Source: Sulfurovum sp.
GTDB lineage: Bacteria > Campylobacterota > Campylobacteria > Campylobacterales > Sulfurovaceae
Assembly: GCA_016744875.1 (NCBI GenBank)
Contig: JADGDL010000004.1
Coordinates: 1 to 64,000, forward strand
Length of the DNA stretch: 64,000 nt
Direction of reading: 5' to 3'
The translations under genes and the position numbers were made by a program. Of this stretch, positions 31,818-39,265 are shown in pieces (position 1 is the stretch's first letter; each line of letters begins with the position of its first letter). Below the pieces are notes generated by a model. That model saw only the letters and a list, made by a program, of their open reading frames with translations, ran no database searches and was not told the origin of the DNA.

Positions 31818-32843
31818 ATGTCAACTTTAAATGTATATTATGACAAAGATTGTGATATCAATATCATCAAATCTAAAACAGTAGCAATGATCGGTTTCGG
31901 TTCACAAGGGCACGCACACGCAGAAAACCTTAGAGATTCAGGTGTTGAAGTGGTTATCGGTCTTAGAAAAGACGGTTCATCTTGGGATAAAGCAGTTGCT
32001 AAAGGTTTTGAAGTACTTACAGTTGCAGAAGCTTCTGCTAAAGCTGATGTGATTATGATCCTTCTTCCAGATGAAAATCAAAAAGAGATCTACGAAGAGC
32101 AAATTGAGCCAAACCTAAAGTCTGGTGCTACTATTGCATTTGGACACGGGTTTAACATTCATTATGGAAGAGTTGCACCAAGAGCAGATATCAACGTTAC
32201 AATGATCGCACCAAAAGCACCAGGACACACAGTTCGTTCTGAGTTTGTAAGAGGTGGTGGTATACCAGATCTTATCGCTGTTGGTCAAAATCCATCAGGA
32301 ACAACGAAAGAGCTTGCGCTTTCTTATGCATCAGCTATCGGTGGTGGTAGAACTGCGATCATCGAAACAACTTTCAAAGATGAAACTGAAACAGACCTTT
32401 TTGGTGAGCAAGCAGTACTTTGTGGTGGAGCTGCTTCACTTGTACAAGCTGGTTTTGAAACATTAACTGAAGCTGGTTATGCTCCAGAGCTTGCATACTT
32501 TGAATGTCTTCATGAGCTTAAGCTTATCGTTGACCTTATGTTCGAAGGTGGGATTGCTGACATGAGATACTCTATCTCTAATACAGCTGAGTACGGAGAT
32601 TATGTTTCTGGTAAAAGAGTAATCAACGCTGAGTCAAAACAAGCGATGAAAGACATCTTAACAGAAATTCAAGATGGTAGATTTGCTAAAGACTTTATCC
32701 TTGAAGGTCAATCAGGTTACCCTCGTATGAACGCTGAACGTGCAAATGACAAAGAAAAACTTATCACTAAAACTGGTAACTCTCTTCGTGAAATGATGCC
32801 TTGGATCTCTGCAGGTAAAATCGTAGACCAAGATACTAACTAA
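31818..32843 (+). CDS. ilvC: Ketol-acid reductoisomerase, class I
   Basis: IlvC converts acetolactate or acetohydroxybutyrate to dihydroxy acids in branched-chain amino-acid synthesis. The 341-residue class I form has the NAD(P)H site AMIGFGSQGHAHAENL (about residues 23-39), the HGFNIHYG and APKAPGHTVR motifs, the metal-binding acid DLFGEQAVLCGG and the C-terminal knot with ECLHELKLIVDLM and RYSISNTAEYGD. Codon choice is unlike a weakly expressed gene (strong GGT/GCT use), in keeping with high expression. Its last two codons and the stop belong to a long inverted repeat. Confidence 0.96.
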   Translation: MSTLNVYYDKDCDINIIKSKTVAMIGFGSQGHAHAENLRDSGVEVVIGLRKDGSSWDKAVAKGFEVLTVAEASAKADVIMILLPDENQKEIYEEQIEPNLKSGATIAFGHGFNIHYGRVAPRADINVTMIAPKAPGHTVRSEFVRGGGIPDLIAVGQNPSGTTKELALSYASAIGGGRTAIIETTFKDETETDLFGEQAVLCGGAASLVQAGFETLTEAGYAPELAYFECLHELKLIVDLMFEGGIADMRYSISNTAEYGDYVSGKRVINAESKQAMKDILTEIQDGRFAKDFILEGQSGYPRMNAERANDKEKLITKTGNSLREMMPWISAGKIVDQDTN

Positions 32844-32959
32844 TATTTTTAGTTATTTCATAGCATCTTTGGAGGATGTGTTCGGTCAGCTACTACTCGT
32901 AGCCTCCCTCTCACAAACCTCCAAATCTACTACAAACTAACTAAAAATATTTAGTTAGT
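32835..32959 (+). repeat. Long inverted repeat overlapping the ilvC stop
   Basis: Arms of about 41 nt (32835-32875 and 32918-32959) pair with about seven differences; they share ACTAACTAA at the outer ends and TTTGGAGG/CCTCCAAA at the inner ends. Inside is GCTAC/GTAGC (32889-32903). It resembles the element after the sulfide-dehydrogenase gene. It includes the ilvC stop. Confidence 0.65.
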
Positions 32960-33029
32960 ATTATTGTTTCTATTCTTCATTTTTCTCTTTAATTTTTGCA
33001 TTCTACTTTCTAATTTCCAATTCACTCGC

Positions 33030-33035
33030 TATAAT
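33030..33035 (+). promoter_or_regulatory. -10 box of the polysaccharide-deacetylase-like gene
   Basis: TATAAT within TCGCTATAATATTT, 28 bases before the ATG at 33064. Confidence 0.45.
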
Positions 33036-33063
33036 ATTTTAAATTTAAAACTTAGTGAGATAC

Positions 33064-34164
33064 ATGGCAGTCAAATCTACAAAAAGAAAATCTACAACAA
33101 GAACAAAAAAGAAACCGACTGTTAAGAAAACCACTACTAAACGTAGAACGCGTAAAAGAAAAAAGAAGAGTAATTTAAAGAAAAATGTCTTTGTCTTTTT
33201 TGGTGTCCTGTTTATTATTAGCTTGGTGGCATTTGGGTATTTTTTAGGTAATAACGATAATTCCTCTAAACATAAAACACTACAGAGTAAAACATCTGTA
33301 AACGAGCAATATAATACAAAAGAGCTTCTGCATGATCTTTCTAAAATAAAGGTAATAGAGCCAAAGGTGATCAAAAAAGAGAAACCTGCCGTAAAATATG
33401 TAGAGATTAAAAAAGTAGAGAAAAAACCGCTCAAAGAAAAAGAACACAAACGGGTTGAGAAAAAGAAACAAAAACAAGAAACAAAAAAAGTTATTTTGAC
33501 AGCAGGTAAAGGGAAACCACGCTTGGTTATAGTCATAGATGATGTCTCCAGTGCAGCGCAAATGAAACGTATACAAGGTACAGGACTTAAATTGACACCT
33601 TCTATTTTCCCACCATCAGAGCTCTCTATGACAAGTCATAAGTTAGCAGATCCTTTAGAACATTATATGATACATCTTCCTATGGAATCTGGAAATACAC
33701 AGTTAAATACTCAATATAAGACATTACTTGTCAATAATTCTACGTATACTATAGAACAAAGAATAAAAGAAATACGTAGACTTTTTCCTAATGCAAAATA
33801 TGTAAATAATCATACAGGTTCTATATTTACTGATGATTATGAAGCTATGTATAAACTTTATAAAGCATTGGACAAACAAGGATTTGTTTTTATAGATTCG
33901 CGGACTGTTAGCTCAACAAAAGTATCTAAAGTTGCACGTGAATTTGACCATATGTATATTTCAAGAGATATCTTTATAGATAATGAACATAACATTCCAT
34001 ATATACATAAGAAATTAAAAGAGGCAGTGGCTATTGCAAAGAAAAAAGGATATGCTATTGCCATAGGCCATCCACATAAAATAACCATGGAAGCATTATA
34101 TCAAGCTAAAGCGATCTTAGATGATGTAGAGGTTGTGTATATCGATGATATATTTAAAAAGTAA
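33064..34164 (+). CDS. Divergent polysaccharide deacetylase family protein (YibQ-like)
   Basis: A 366-residue protein. The N-terminus is extremely Lys/Arg/Thr-rich (about residues 1-40), then one transmembrane helix (VFVFFGVLFIISLVAFGYFL) and a second Lys-rich region (about 95-145). The C-terminal domain (about 150-366) has LVIVIDDVSS, HLPMES, NNHTGSIFTDD and AIGHPHKITMEAL, the pattern of the DUF610/YibQ divergent polysaccharide-deacetylase family. I start at ATG 33064; an in-frame GTG at 33055 is possible. The family role is unknown, probably in the cell envelope. The repetitive basic segments are unusual and may bind nucleic acid or the anionic wall. Confidence 0.75.
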   Translation: MAVKSTKRKSTTRTKKKPTVKKTTTKRRTRKRKKKSNLKKNVFVFFGVLFIISLVAFGYFLGNNDNSSKHKTLQSKTSVNEQYNTKELLHDLSKIKVIEPKVIKKEKPAVKYVEIKKVEKKPLKEKEHKRVEKKKQKQETKKVILTAGKGKPRLVIVIDDVSSAAQMKRIQGTGLKLTPSIFPPSELSMTSHKLADPLEHYMIHLPMESGNTQLNTQYKTLLVNNSTYTIEQRIKEIRRLFPNAKYVNNHTGSIFTDDYEAMYKLYKALDKQGFVFIDSRTVSSTKVSKVAREFDHMYISRDIFIDNEHNIPYIHKKLKEAVAIAKKKGYAIAIGHPHKITMEALYQAKAILDDVEVVYIDDIFKK

Positions 34165-34173
34165 GGAGAATTT

Positions 34174-35508
34174 GTGAGAGGTATTTCGATAGCGATACTA
34201 GTAGGTAGTCTTCTTTTTGGGCTATCTACTACCTTTTTTTCACTAGAACATGCAATGCTCATAGGTCTTGTAGCTTTTTTAGTGACCTTATGGACCAATG
34301 AAGCCTTGCCTTTAGGGGTGGTTTCGATGCTCCCGATCATTCTTTTCCCTGTATTTGGTATACTCGATACACAAGCAGTAACAGCGAATTACTCTAAATC
34401 AATTATCTTTCTTTTTTTAGGTGGATTTATGCTCGCCATTGCCATGGAAAAGATAGGTCTTCATAAGTATTTTTCTGCAAAATTGCTTAGCTTTTTTCCT
34501 AAAACAGTCAGAGGAATTGTGTATGCTCTAGCGATCACATCTGCACTATTGAGTGCTGTACTTATGAATACAACTGTCACGCTGATGCTCATGCCTGTAG
34601 CACTTTTTTTAAGTGAAAATATTAAGTTGAAAATACGTTTTTTGCTTGCAACAGCCTATGGTGCCAGTGTAGGGGGGATACTTACTCCTATAGGAACAGC
34701 ACCAAACCTCATATTACTGGGCTTTTTAGAAGAACATAATTTACCTAGTCTGGTATTTGCTGAATGGATGTTACTGATGTTGCCGGTGGTGGCTTTGATG
34801 TTACTCATTATCCCCTGGGTACTCTCCTTGGGTGTGAAAGATGAGTGTGTGAAAGATGTGAGTCATGCGGTACCCCAACTTACTTCACCGCAGAAACGTC
34901 TTTATGGTATTATCATCATTCTTGCATCGATATTGGTAGCCAATACATTTATGAAACAAGTTTTTGCTGTGGCATTGGATGAAAAACTTGTTTTACTTGG
35001 TTTTGGTCTTTTAATGTTTATGCCAAAGGTAGGTTTTTTAGTATGGGAAGATACACGTGCTATGCCCTATGAGATCATTTTTCTTTTTGGAGCAGGGTTT
35101 AGCATTGCTGCAGCATTTTCAAGCACAGGACTTGCTGCTGATATCGCTACCAAACTCTCTTTCATCTCAACGTTACCACTCTTTTGGATGTTGGTCTCAG
35201 TAGCGCTTTTTGTTACTTTCTCAACAGAAGTGACGAGCAATACAGCACTCACTTCCATAGCCATACCTATCTTTTATGAGTTTGCGAAGATGATGCCTGG
35301 GAATGAGGGAACAATGCTTCTTATGACTGCCACTGTAGCAGCAAGTTTTGCGTTTATGTTGCCTATTGCCACACCGCCAAATGCAATCGTCATGAGTTCA
35401 CGGATCATAAGTATTAAGCAGATGGCTACTATGGGCCTCAAACTAAACTTTATCGGTATTGCTGTACTCTCTTTAGTAGCTTATTTTGTATGGCGTCTAT
35501 TTTTATAA
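34174..35508 (+). CDS. DASS/SLC13-family anion:sodium symporter
   Basis: A 444-residue transporter with about 11-12 transmembrane segments. The two hallmark SNT-like motifs appear as MNTTVTLMLMPVAL and TSNTALTSIAIPIF, the latter following STEVTSN, and the loop GGILTPIGTAPNLILLGFL carries the substrate/sodium site. Family members take up dicarboxylates, citrate or sulfate. The GTG start has AAGGAG upstream and lies 9 bases after the preceding gene. The substrate cannot be read from sequence; in a sulfur oxidiser a C4-dicarboxylate or sulfate role are both possible. Confidence 0.85.
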   Translation: MRGISIAILVGSLLFGLSTTFFSLEHAMLIGLVAFLVTLWTNEALPLGVVSMLPIILFPVFGILDTQAVTANYSKSIIFLFLGGFMLAIAMEKIGLHKYFSAKLLSFFPKTVRGIVYALAITSALLSAVLMNTTVTLMLMPVALFLSENIKLKIRFLLATAYGASVGGILTPIGTAPNLILLGFLEEHNLPSLVFAEWMLLMLPVVALMLLIIPWVLSLGVKDECVKDVSHAVPQLTSPQKRLYGIIIILASILVANTFMKQVFAVALDEKLVLLGFGLLMFMPKVGFLVWEDTRAMPYEIIFLFGAGFSIAAAFSSTGLAADIATKLSFISTLPLFWMLVSVALFVTFSTEVTSNTALTSIAIPIFYEFAKMMPGNEGTMLLMTATVAASFAFMLPIATPPNAIVMSSRIISIKQMATMGLKLNFIGIAVLSLVAYFVWRLFL

Positions 35509-35519
35509 AATTTGATCTT

Positions 35520-35546
35520 AAAAGTATGTCAATATGACACACTTTT
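35520..35546 (+). terminator. Terminator after the DASS transporter
   Basis: AAAAGTATGTCA, loop ATA, TGACACACTTTT: a 12-bp stem with one mismatch and a T-rich end, 11 bases after the stop. Confidence 0.55.
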
Positions 35547-35592
35547 ACGCTTTCATTGTCTTTTTAGTTACCATAAATAAAAAAGGTAAGAG

Positions 35593-36369
35593 ATGAGTCA
35601 GATGATCACAGAAAATATTACTGCCCTTGAAGCGATGAAGAAATACCCTAAAGAACTTTTTTATAAAGGTGATCTAACACTTCTGGATCGTCCAAAGGTT
35701 TCCATCGTTGGAAGTCGTAATACTTCACTATACACACGTGACTTTACCTATAGTTTAGCCCAGGCACTTTCTAAACGAGGGGTATGTGTGGTAAGTGGTG
35801 CAGCAATGGGAGTTGATGCTATAGCCCATTCAGGGGCTGGTGTGGACAATACTATAGCTGTGGTAGCCAATGGTGTAGATATACGTTACCCCGCGATCAA
35901 TAAAAGTCTCATAGAGGCCATAGAGAACAAAGGTTTGGTCTTAAGTCAGTTCAACGATAGATTTAGAGCAACGGGATGGAGTTTTGTTGTACGCAATGAA
36001 CTTGTTGTTGCACTTGGTGATATACTTATAGTCACAGAGGCACAGTTAGACAGTGGTTCTATGCGTTCCGTAGAGTTTGCTTTAAAGATGGGGAAAAAGA
36101 TCTTTGTACTGGCACATAGGATCAATGAAAGTTCCGGTACAAATAAGTTACTTCTTGAGGGTAAAGCTACACCTATCTATGATGTAGAAAGTTTTGCATC
36201 CAGGTTTGGTAATGTTGCAGGGACAGGTATCCAAAAAGATGATTTTTTTTATTTTTGTCAGCGCAGACCAACTTTTGATGAAAGTCTTGAAAAGTATGGA
36301 GACAGAGTGTATGAAGCAGAACTGGAAGGTATCATTACGATACAAAATGGTATCGTAAGATTGCGTTAA
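35593..36369 (+). CDS. dprA: DNA-processing protein DprA
   Basis: DprA loads RecA onto incoming single-stranded DNA during natural transformation. The 258-residue protein is the short Campylobacterota form, consisting of the Rossmann-like core without SAM or winged-helix domain: VSIVGSRNTSLYT, CVVSGAAMGVDAIAH, AVVANGVDIRYP, VTEAQLDSGSM. It implies that the lineage is, or was, naturally competent. Weak GGTAAG ribosome site. The C-terminus (about 210-258) carries a Cys-containing tail with DFFYFCQRRPTFDE of unknown role. Confidence 0.87.
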   Translation: MSQMITENITALEAMKKYPKELFYKGDLTLLDRPKVSIVGSRNTSLYTRDFTYSLAQALSKRGVCVVSGAAMGVDAIAHSGAGVDNTIAVVANGVDIRYPAINKSLIEAIENKGLVLSQFNDRFRATGWSFVVRNELVVALGDILIVTEAQLDSGSMRSVEFALKMGKKIFVLAHRINESSGTNKLLLEGKATPIYDVESFASRFGNVAGTGIQKDDFFYFCQRRPTFDESLEKYGDRVYEAELEGIITIQNGIVRLR

Positions 36370-36373
36370 ATGT

Positions 36374-37201
36374 TTACTTTTTAGGAGTTCCCAATTGACT
36401 TTCAGCTACTTCAACTTTTGCCACTTCGTTTGCGATCTTTGCTAATATTTCTGCTTTCAGGACTTCTAATTCTGCCATATACGATGAGATATTTGCAGTT
36501 GCTTTGGCTTTCATATCTTCGAGGTCTTTTTTGTTTTCTTCTGAGAAAGTAGGCATCATGCTGTTCATTGAAGAACGTGCGATCTCGATCATAGAGTTGG
36601 ATCTGGCAACTTCTACATCAGCAACTGATTTTGCGATCTGTACCGCTGCGATATTTTTTGCAATACTTAGTGTTTCTTCTTCATGTTCGATATCTTTAGG
36701 TGCCTGCGTCTTAGATATCTCGACCCTTTGGGTTGCTTCAGTGATATTTTTACTTGCATTTGCTTTTGCGATCTCTACAGAAGTTACTGCCTCCATAATG
36801 GCAGTAAATGAGGCATCTTCTACTTTGAGTCTCTCTGCTTTTGAGGCATTCTTCATAGCATCAACTGCTTTGGTGATCTTAGCTATGGCTTTGGTTTTTG
36901 CGATCTCAACATCCGCAGTACTTTTTGCGATCTCCCCTAAAGCATGTGTTTCCACGATCTGTGTTGAAACACTGTTCTGAGAGTCTTGGGTACTATTTTC
37001 TCTGGCACTGTCAACATTGGCTACCATTTTATCCAGAGCTTCTAAAGCATCTTTTCTAGCTTCTTCGACACTCTCTACAGCTTCTGTAATATAAGCGAGC
37101 ATTGCCTCTTTTCTACTCTCTTCGTTTTGTGTGTCAACTTTTTGTACTTCTGCGAAAAGAAGACTTGTTCCTAAAAATGTCAATAAAATAAGGTATTTCA
37201 T
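36374..37201 (-). CDS. Secreted repetitive helical protein of unknown function
   Basis: A 275-residue protein with a signal peptide (cleavage near LLFAEVQ). The rest is almost entirely helix, Ala/Lys/Glu-rich, with no aromatic residues over long stretches and no cysteine. A degenerate motif centred on VEIAK recurs about six times (ADVEIAKTKAIAKI, TSVEIAKANASKNI, QRVEISKTQA, AAVQIAKSVADVEVARS, MIEIARSS, AKVEVAESQ), with spacing consistent with coiled-coil or amphipathic helical bundles. I do not recognise the family. It is convergent with dprA and lies upstream of a secreted thioredoxin. It could be a periplasmic scaffold or apolipoprotein-like lipid binder; both are guesses. Confidence 0.7.
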   Translation of the reverse strand: MKYLILLTFLGTSLLFAEVQKVDTQNEESRKEAMLAYITEAVESVEEARKDALEALDKMVANVDSARENSTQDSQNSVSTQIVETHALGEIAKSTADVEIAKTKAIAKITKAVDAMKNASKAERLKVEDASFTAIMEAVTSVEIAKANASKNITEATQRVEISKTQAPKDIEHEEETLSIAKNIAAVQIAKSVADVEVARSNSMIEIARSSMNSMMPTFSEENKKDLEDMKAKATANISSYMAELEVLKAEILAKIANEVAKVEVAESQLGTPKK

Positions 37202-37307
37202 GCTAATCCTTTATGTATGAATGGTAATTCAGATTATAGTTTAATTTATCTAAAAGTCTATGTTGCAGGTAAATGTATTTTGAAAGTATAAGGTATGAAA
37301 AGAAAAT

Positions 37308-37330
37308 CACTCTCTTGAAAGAAGAGAGTG
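37308..37330 (-). terminator. Terminator of the TlpA-like gene
   Basis: CACTCTCTT, 5-base loop, AAGAGAGTG: a perfect 9-bp stem. On the minus strand it is followed by ATTTTCTTTT, a proper intrinsic terminator. Confidence 0.65.
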
Positions 37331-37337
37331 GGGGTTG

Positions 37338-37868
37338 TTATTTAGTTTGTGAAAGTTCAGAGATCAGTTCTTCTAGTGACTCTTCCGGGATCATTCCCGC
37401 TTGTACAAACTGTACATCACCCTTGGTATCTAGCGCTACCATGAAAGGGATACTCCCTTTCCATTGTGCTCTTTGTGAAATGTAGTTCACTAATTCAGGT
37501 GCTTTTTCTTCCGCAACTGTAATATAATTCATACCTTTTTCTTTGACAAAATCTTTGACCTGTGCATCTGTGTATCCTTGTACTTCAATGGCAACGATGG
37601 CAAGTTTGTCTTTATGTTTATTTTGTAGTTTGATAAGGTGCGGAATAGATGCTAAACAAGGAGGACATTTGTGGCCAAAAAACTCTAAAAATATGACCTT
37701 CCCCTCTAAGCCTTCTATATTTAGCCCGTTTTGGGTACCTGTAACCTTGTAGGTTTTCCCTGTGACATCTATCATAGACATCTCTGTCAATACGTTTTCA
37801 TCTTCAGCTGCTTGTGTCATTGTAAAGAATGAAGTAAAGAGAAGTGCTGCTATAAGTAATTTTTTCAT
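37338..37868 (-). CDS. Periplasmic TlpA/ResA-like thioredoxin
   Basis: A 176-residue protein with a signal peptide (cleavage near TQAAED) and a thioredoxin fold. The active site is FFGHKCPPCLASIPHL, a CPPC motif, followed by cis-Pro in SIPFMVALD. Family members reduce periplasmic cysteines, for example for cytochrome c maturation or disulfide shuffling. No cytochrome-maturation genes are adjacent. A long inverted repeat sits in the shared upstream region with the GH3 gene. Confidence 0.85.
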   Translation of the reverse strand: MKKLLIAALLFTSFFTMTQAAEDENVLTEMSMIDVTGKTYKVTGTQNGLNIEGLEGKVIFLEFFGHKCPPCLASIPHLIKLQNKHKDKLAIVAIEVQGYTDAQVKDFVKEKGMNYITVAEEKAPELVNYISQRAQWKGSIPFMVALDTKGDVQFVQAGMIPEESLEELISELSQTK

Positions 37869-37981
37869 AAAATGGACCTTTATATATATTTCTAGTAGTG
37901 ATTATACACCATGAAGATGTAAAAATCGTGTAATTACTTGAATTAGGGGGAAGTTTTCTTTTAAAGAGTGAATTTTTCTCA

Positions 37982-38082
37982 AAGAGCATTTTGAGGACTA
38001 GAAAGGGAAAATGTTTTAAAGGAGACCTAAAATATTTTTTAAAAAGGGAGGGGGAATATTTTAGGAGTCCCCAAATGCTCTT
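37982..38082. repeat. 101-bp long inverted repeat in a divergent promoter region
   Basis: Outer arms AAGAGCATTT/AAATGCTCTT pair perfectly, as do inner arms CCTAAAATATT/AATATTTTAGG (38026-38036 and 38055-38065). GGACT/AGTCC pairs between them, and the left side carries a 26-base bulge. It occupies most of the 299-base gap between the divergent TlpA-like and GH3 genes. The sequence differs from the other repeat families of the window. Confidence 0.6.
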
Positions 38083-38129
38083 GTGAAATTATTATAAGTA
38101 TATAAGGTTAACTGAATACTAATAGAGGG

Positions 38130-38135
38130 TATAAT
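38130..38135 (+). promoter_or_regulatory. -10 box of the GH3 gene
   Basis: TATAAT within AGGGTATAATTGAA, 32 bases before the GTG start. Confidence 0.5.
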
Positions 38136-38167
38136 TGAATTTCGAATTATGAATCAAGGATTAGAGT

Positions 38168-39253
38168 GTGTTAAAAAAAGTTTTAGTATTTAGTATAGTT
38201 TTCATTTCTTCGCTATATGCGGAAGTATCTTTAGAAAAGAGAGTAGGGCAGATGCTCATGGTTGGTTTTTATGGTACTTCGGCACCTGCAAATAGTCAAA
38301 TCTGTAAAGATATCAAAAAGTATAATCTGGGAGCGGTCATACTTTTTGATTTTAACCCTGTCAATAAACAAAAGCCTAAAAACATATCTAATAGAAGTCA
38401 GTTAAAAAAACTCACTTCCCAACTGCAGGCATGTAGTGCTGATGGTAAATTACTTATAGCTGTTGATCAAGAAGGTGGTCGTGTGCAACGTCTTAAAAGT
38501 AAATATGGTTTTTATGGAAAGTTCCCTAAAGCTGCCGATGTCGTAAAAATGGATCAAAGTAAAATAAAGTCAACATACACAAAGATGAGTGCTGAATTAA
38601 AGTCTGTAGGAATCAATTATGATTTAGCCCCTGTAGTGGACCTGGACATCAATATGAAAAACCATGTGATCCATGGACTGGGACGATCTTTTGGCAAAGA
38701 CCCTAAAGTTGTCGCAAAGTATGCATCCACATTTATAGATGCGATGCATAGTAATGGGGTCCTTACATCCATCAAACATTTTCCAGGACATGGATCTTCT
38801 GTAGGAGATACGCATAAGGGTTTTGTAGATGTTACAGATCTGTGGCAGGAGGTAGAGCTAGAACCATATCGTCTGCTTAAAGACAAAGCAGATACTGTGA
38901 TGGTAGCTCATGTATTTAATAAAAAGTTAGATGCAAAGTATCCCGCAAGTCTATCGTATAAAACGATCACAAAAATGTTGCGTTGGAAGTTAGGTTATCA
39001 TGGTGTCGTCATCACAGATGATCTTCAAATGGGTGCGATCTCTAAAAAATACGGACTTAAAAAGACACTAAAACTTGCGATCAATGCGGGAGATGACATC
39101 TTACTTATAGGAAATCAAATGGATCCTAAAAAGGTAAAAACGACAAAAGTACTTGTTGATACGATCATGGGACTTGTAAAGTCTGACGAAGTAAAAAAAG
39201 AGAGTATAGATAAAGCATATAAGCGTATACAGAAGTTAAAAGAAAAATTGTAA
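38168..39253 (+). CDS. Exported GH3-family beta-N-acetylglucosaminidase-like hydrolase
   Basis: A 361-residue protein with a signal peptide (cleavage near LYAEVS). GH3 motifs are complete: VDQEGGRVQRL, the loop KHFPGHGSSVGDTH with the His-Asp general-acid dyad typical of NagZ, and VVITDDLQMGAI with the nucleophile Asp. NagZ removes N-acetylglucosamine from anhydromuropeptides in the cytoplasm; this one is predicted to be exported, so it may act on cell-wall fragments in the periplasm. The start is GTG with AAGGA 7 bases upstream. The next gene is convergent after 12 bases. Confidence 0.87.
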   Translation: MLKKVLVFSIVFISSLYAEVSLEKRVGQMLMVGFYGTSAPANSQICKDIKKYNLGAVILFDFNPVNKQKPKNISNRSQLKKLTSQLQACSADGKLLIAVDQEGGRVQRLKSKYGFYGKFPKAADVVKMDQSKIKSTYTKMSAELKSVGINYDLAPVVDLDINMKNHVIHGLGRSFGKDPKVVAKYASTFIDAMHSNGVLTSIKHFPGHGSSVGDTHKGFVDVTDLWQEVELEPYRLLKDKADTVMVAHVFNKKLDAKYPASLSYKTITKMLRWKLGYHGVVITDDLQMGAISKKYGLKKTLKLAINAGDDILLIGNQMDPKKVKTTKVLVDTIMGLVKSDEVKKESIDKAYKRIQKLKEKL

Positions 39254-39265
39254 AATATTTGTTTT

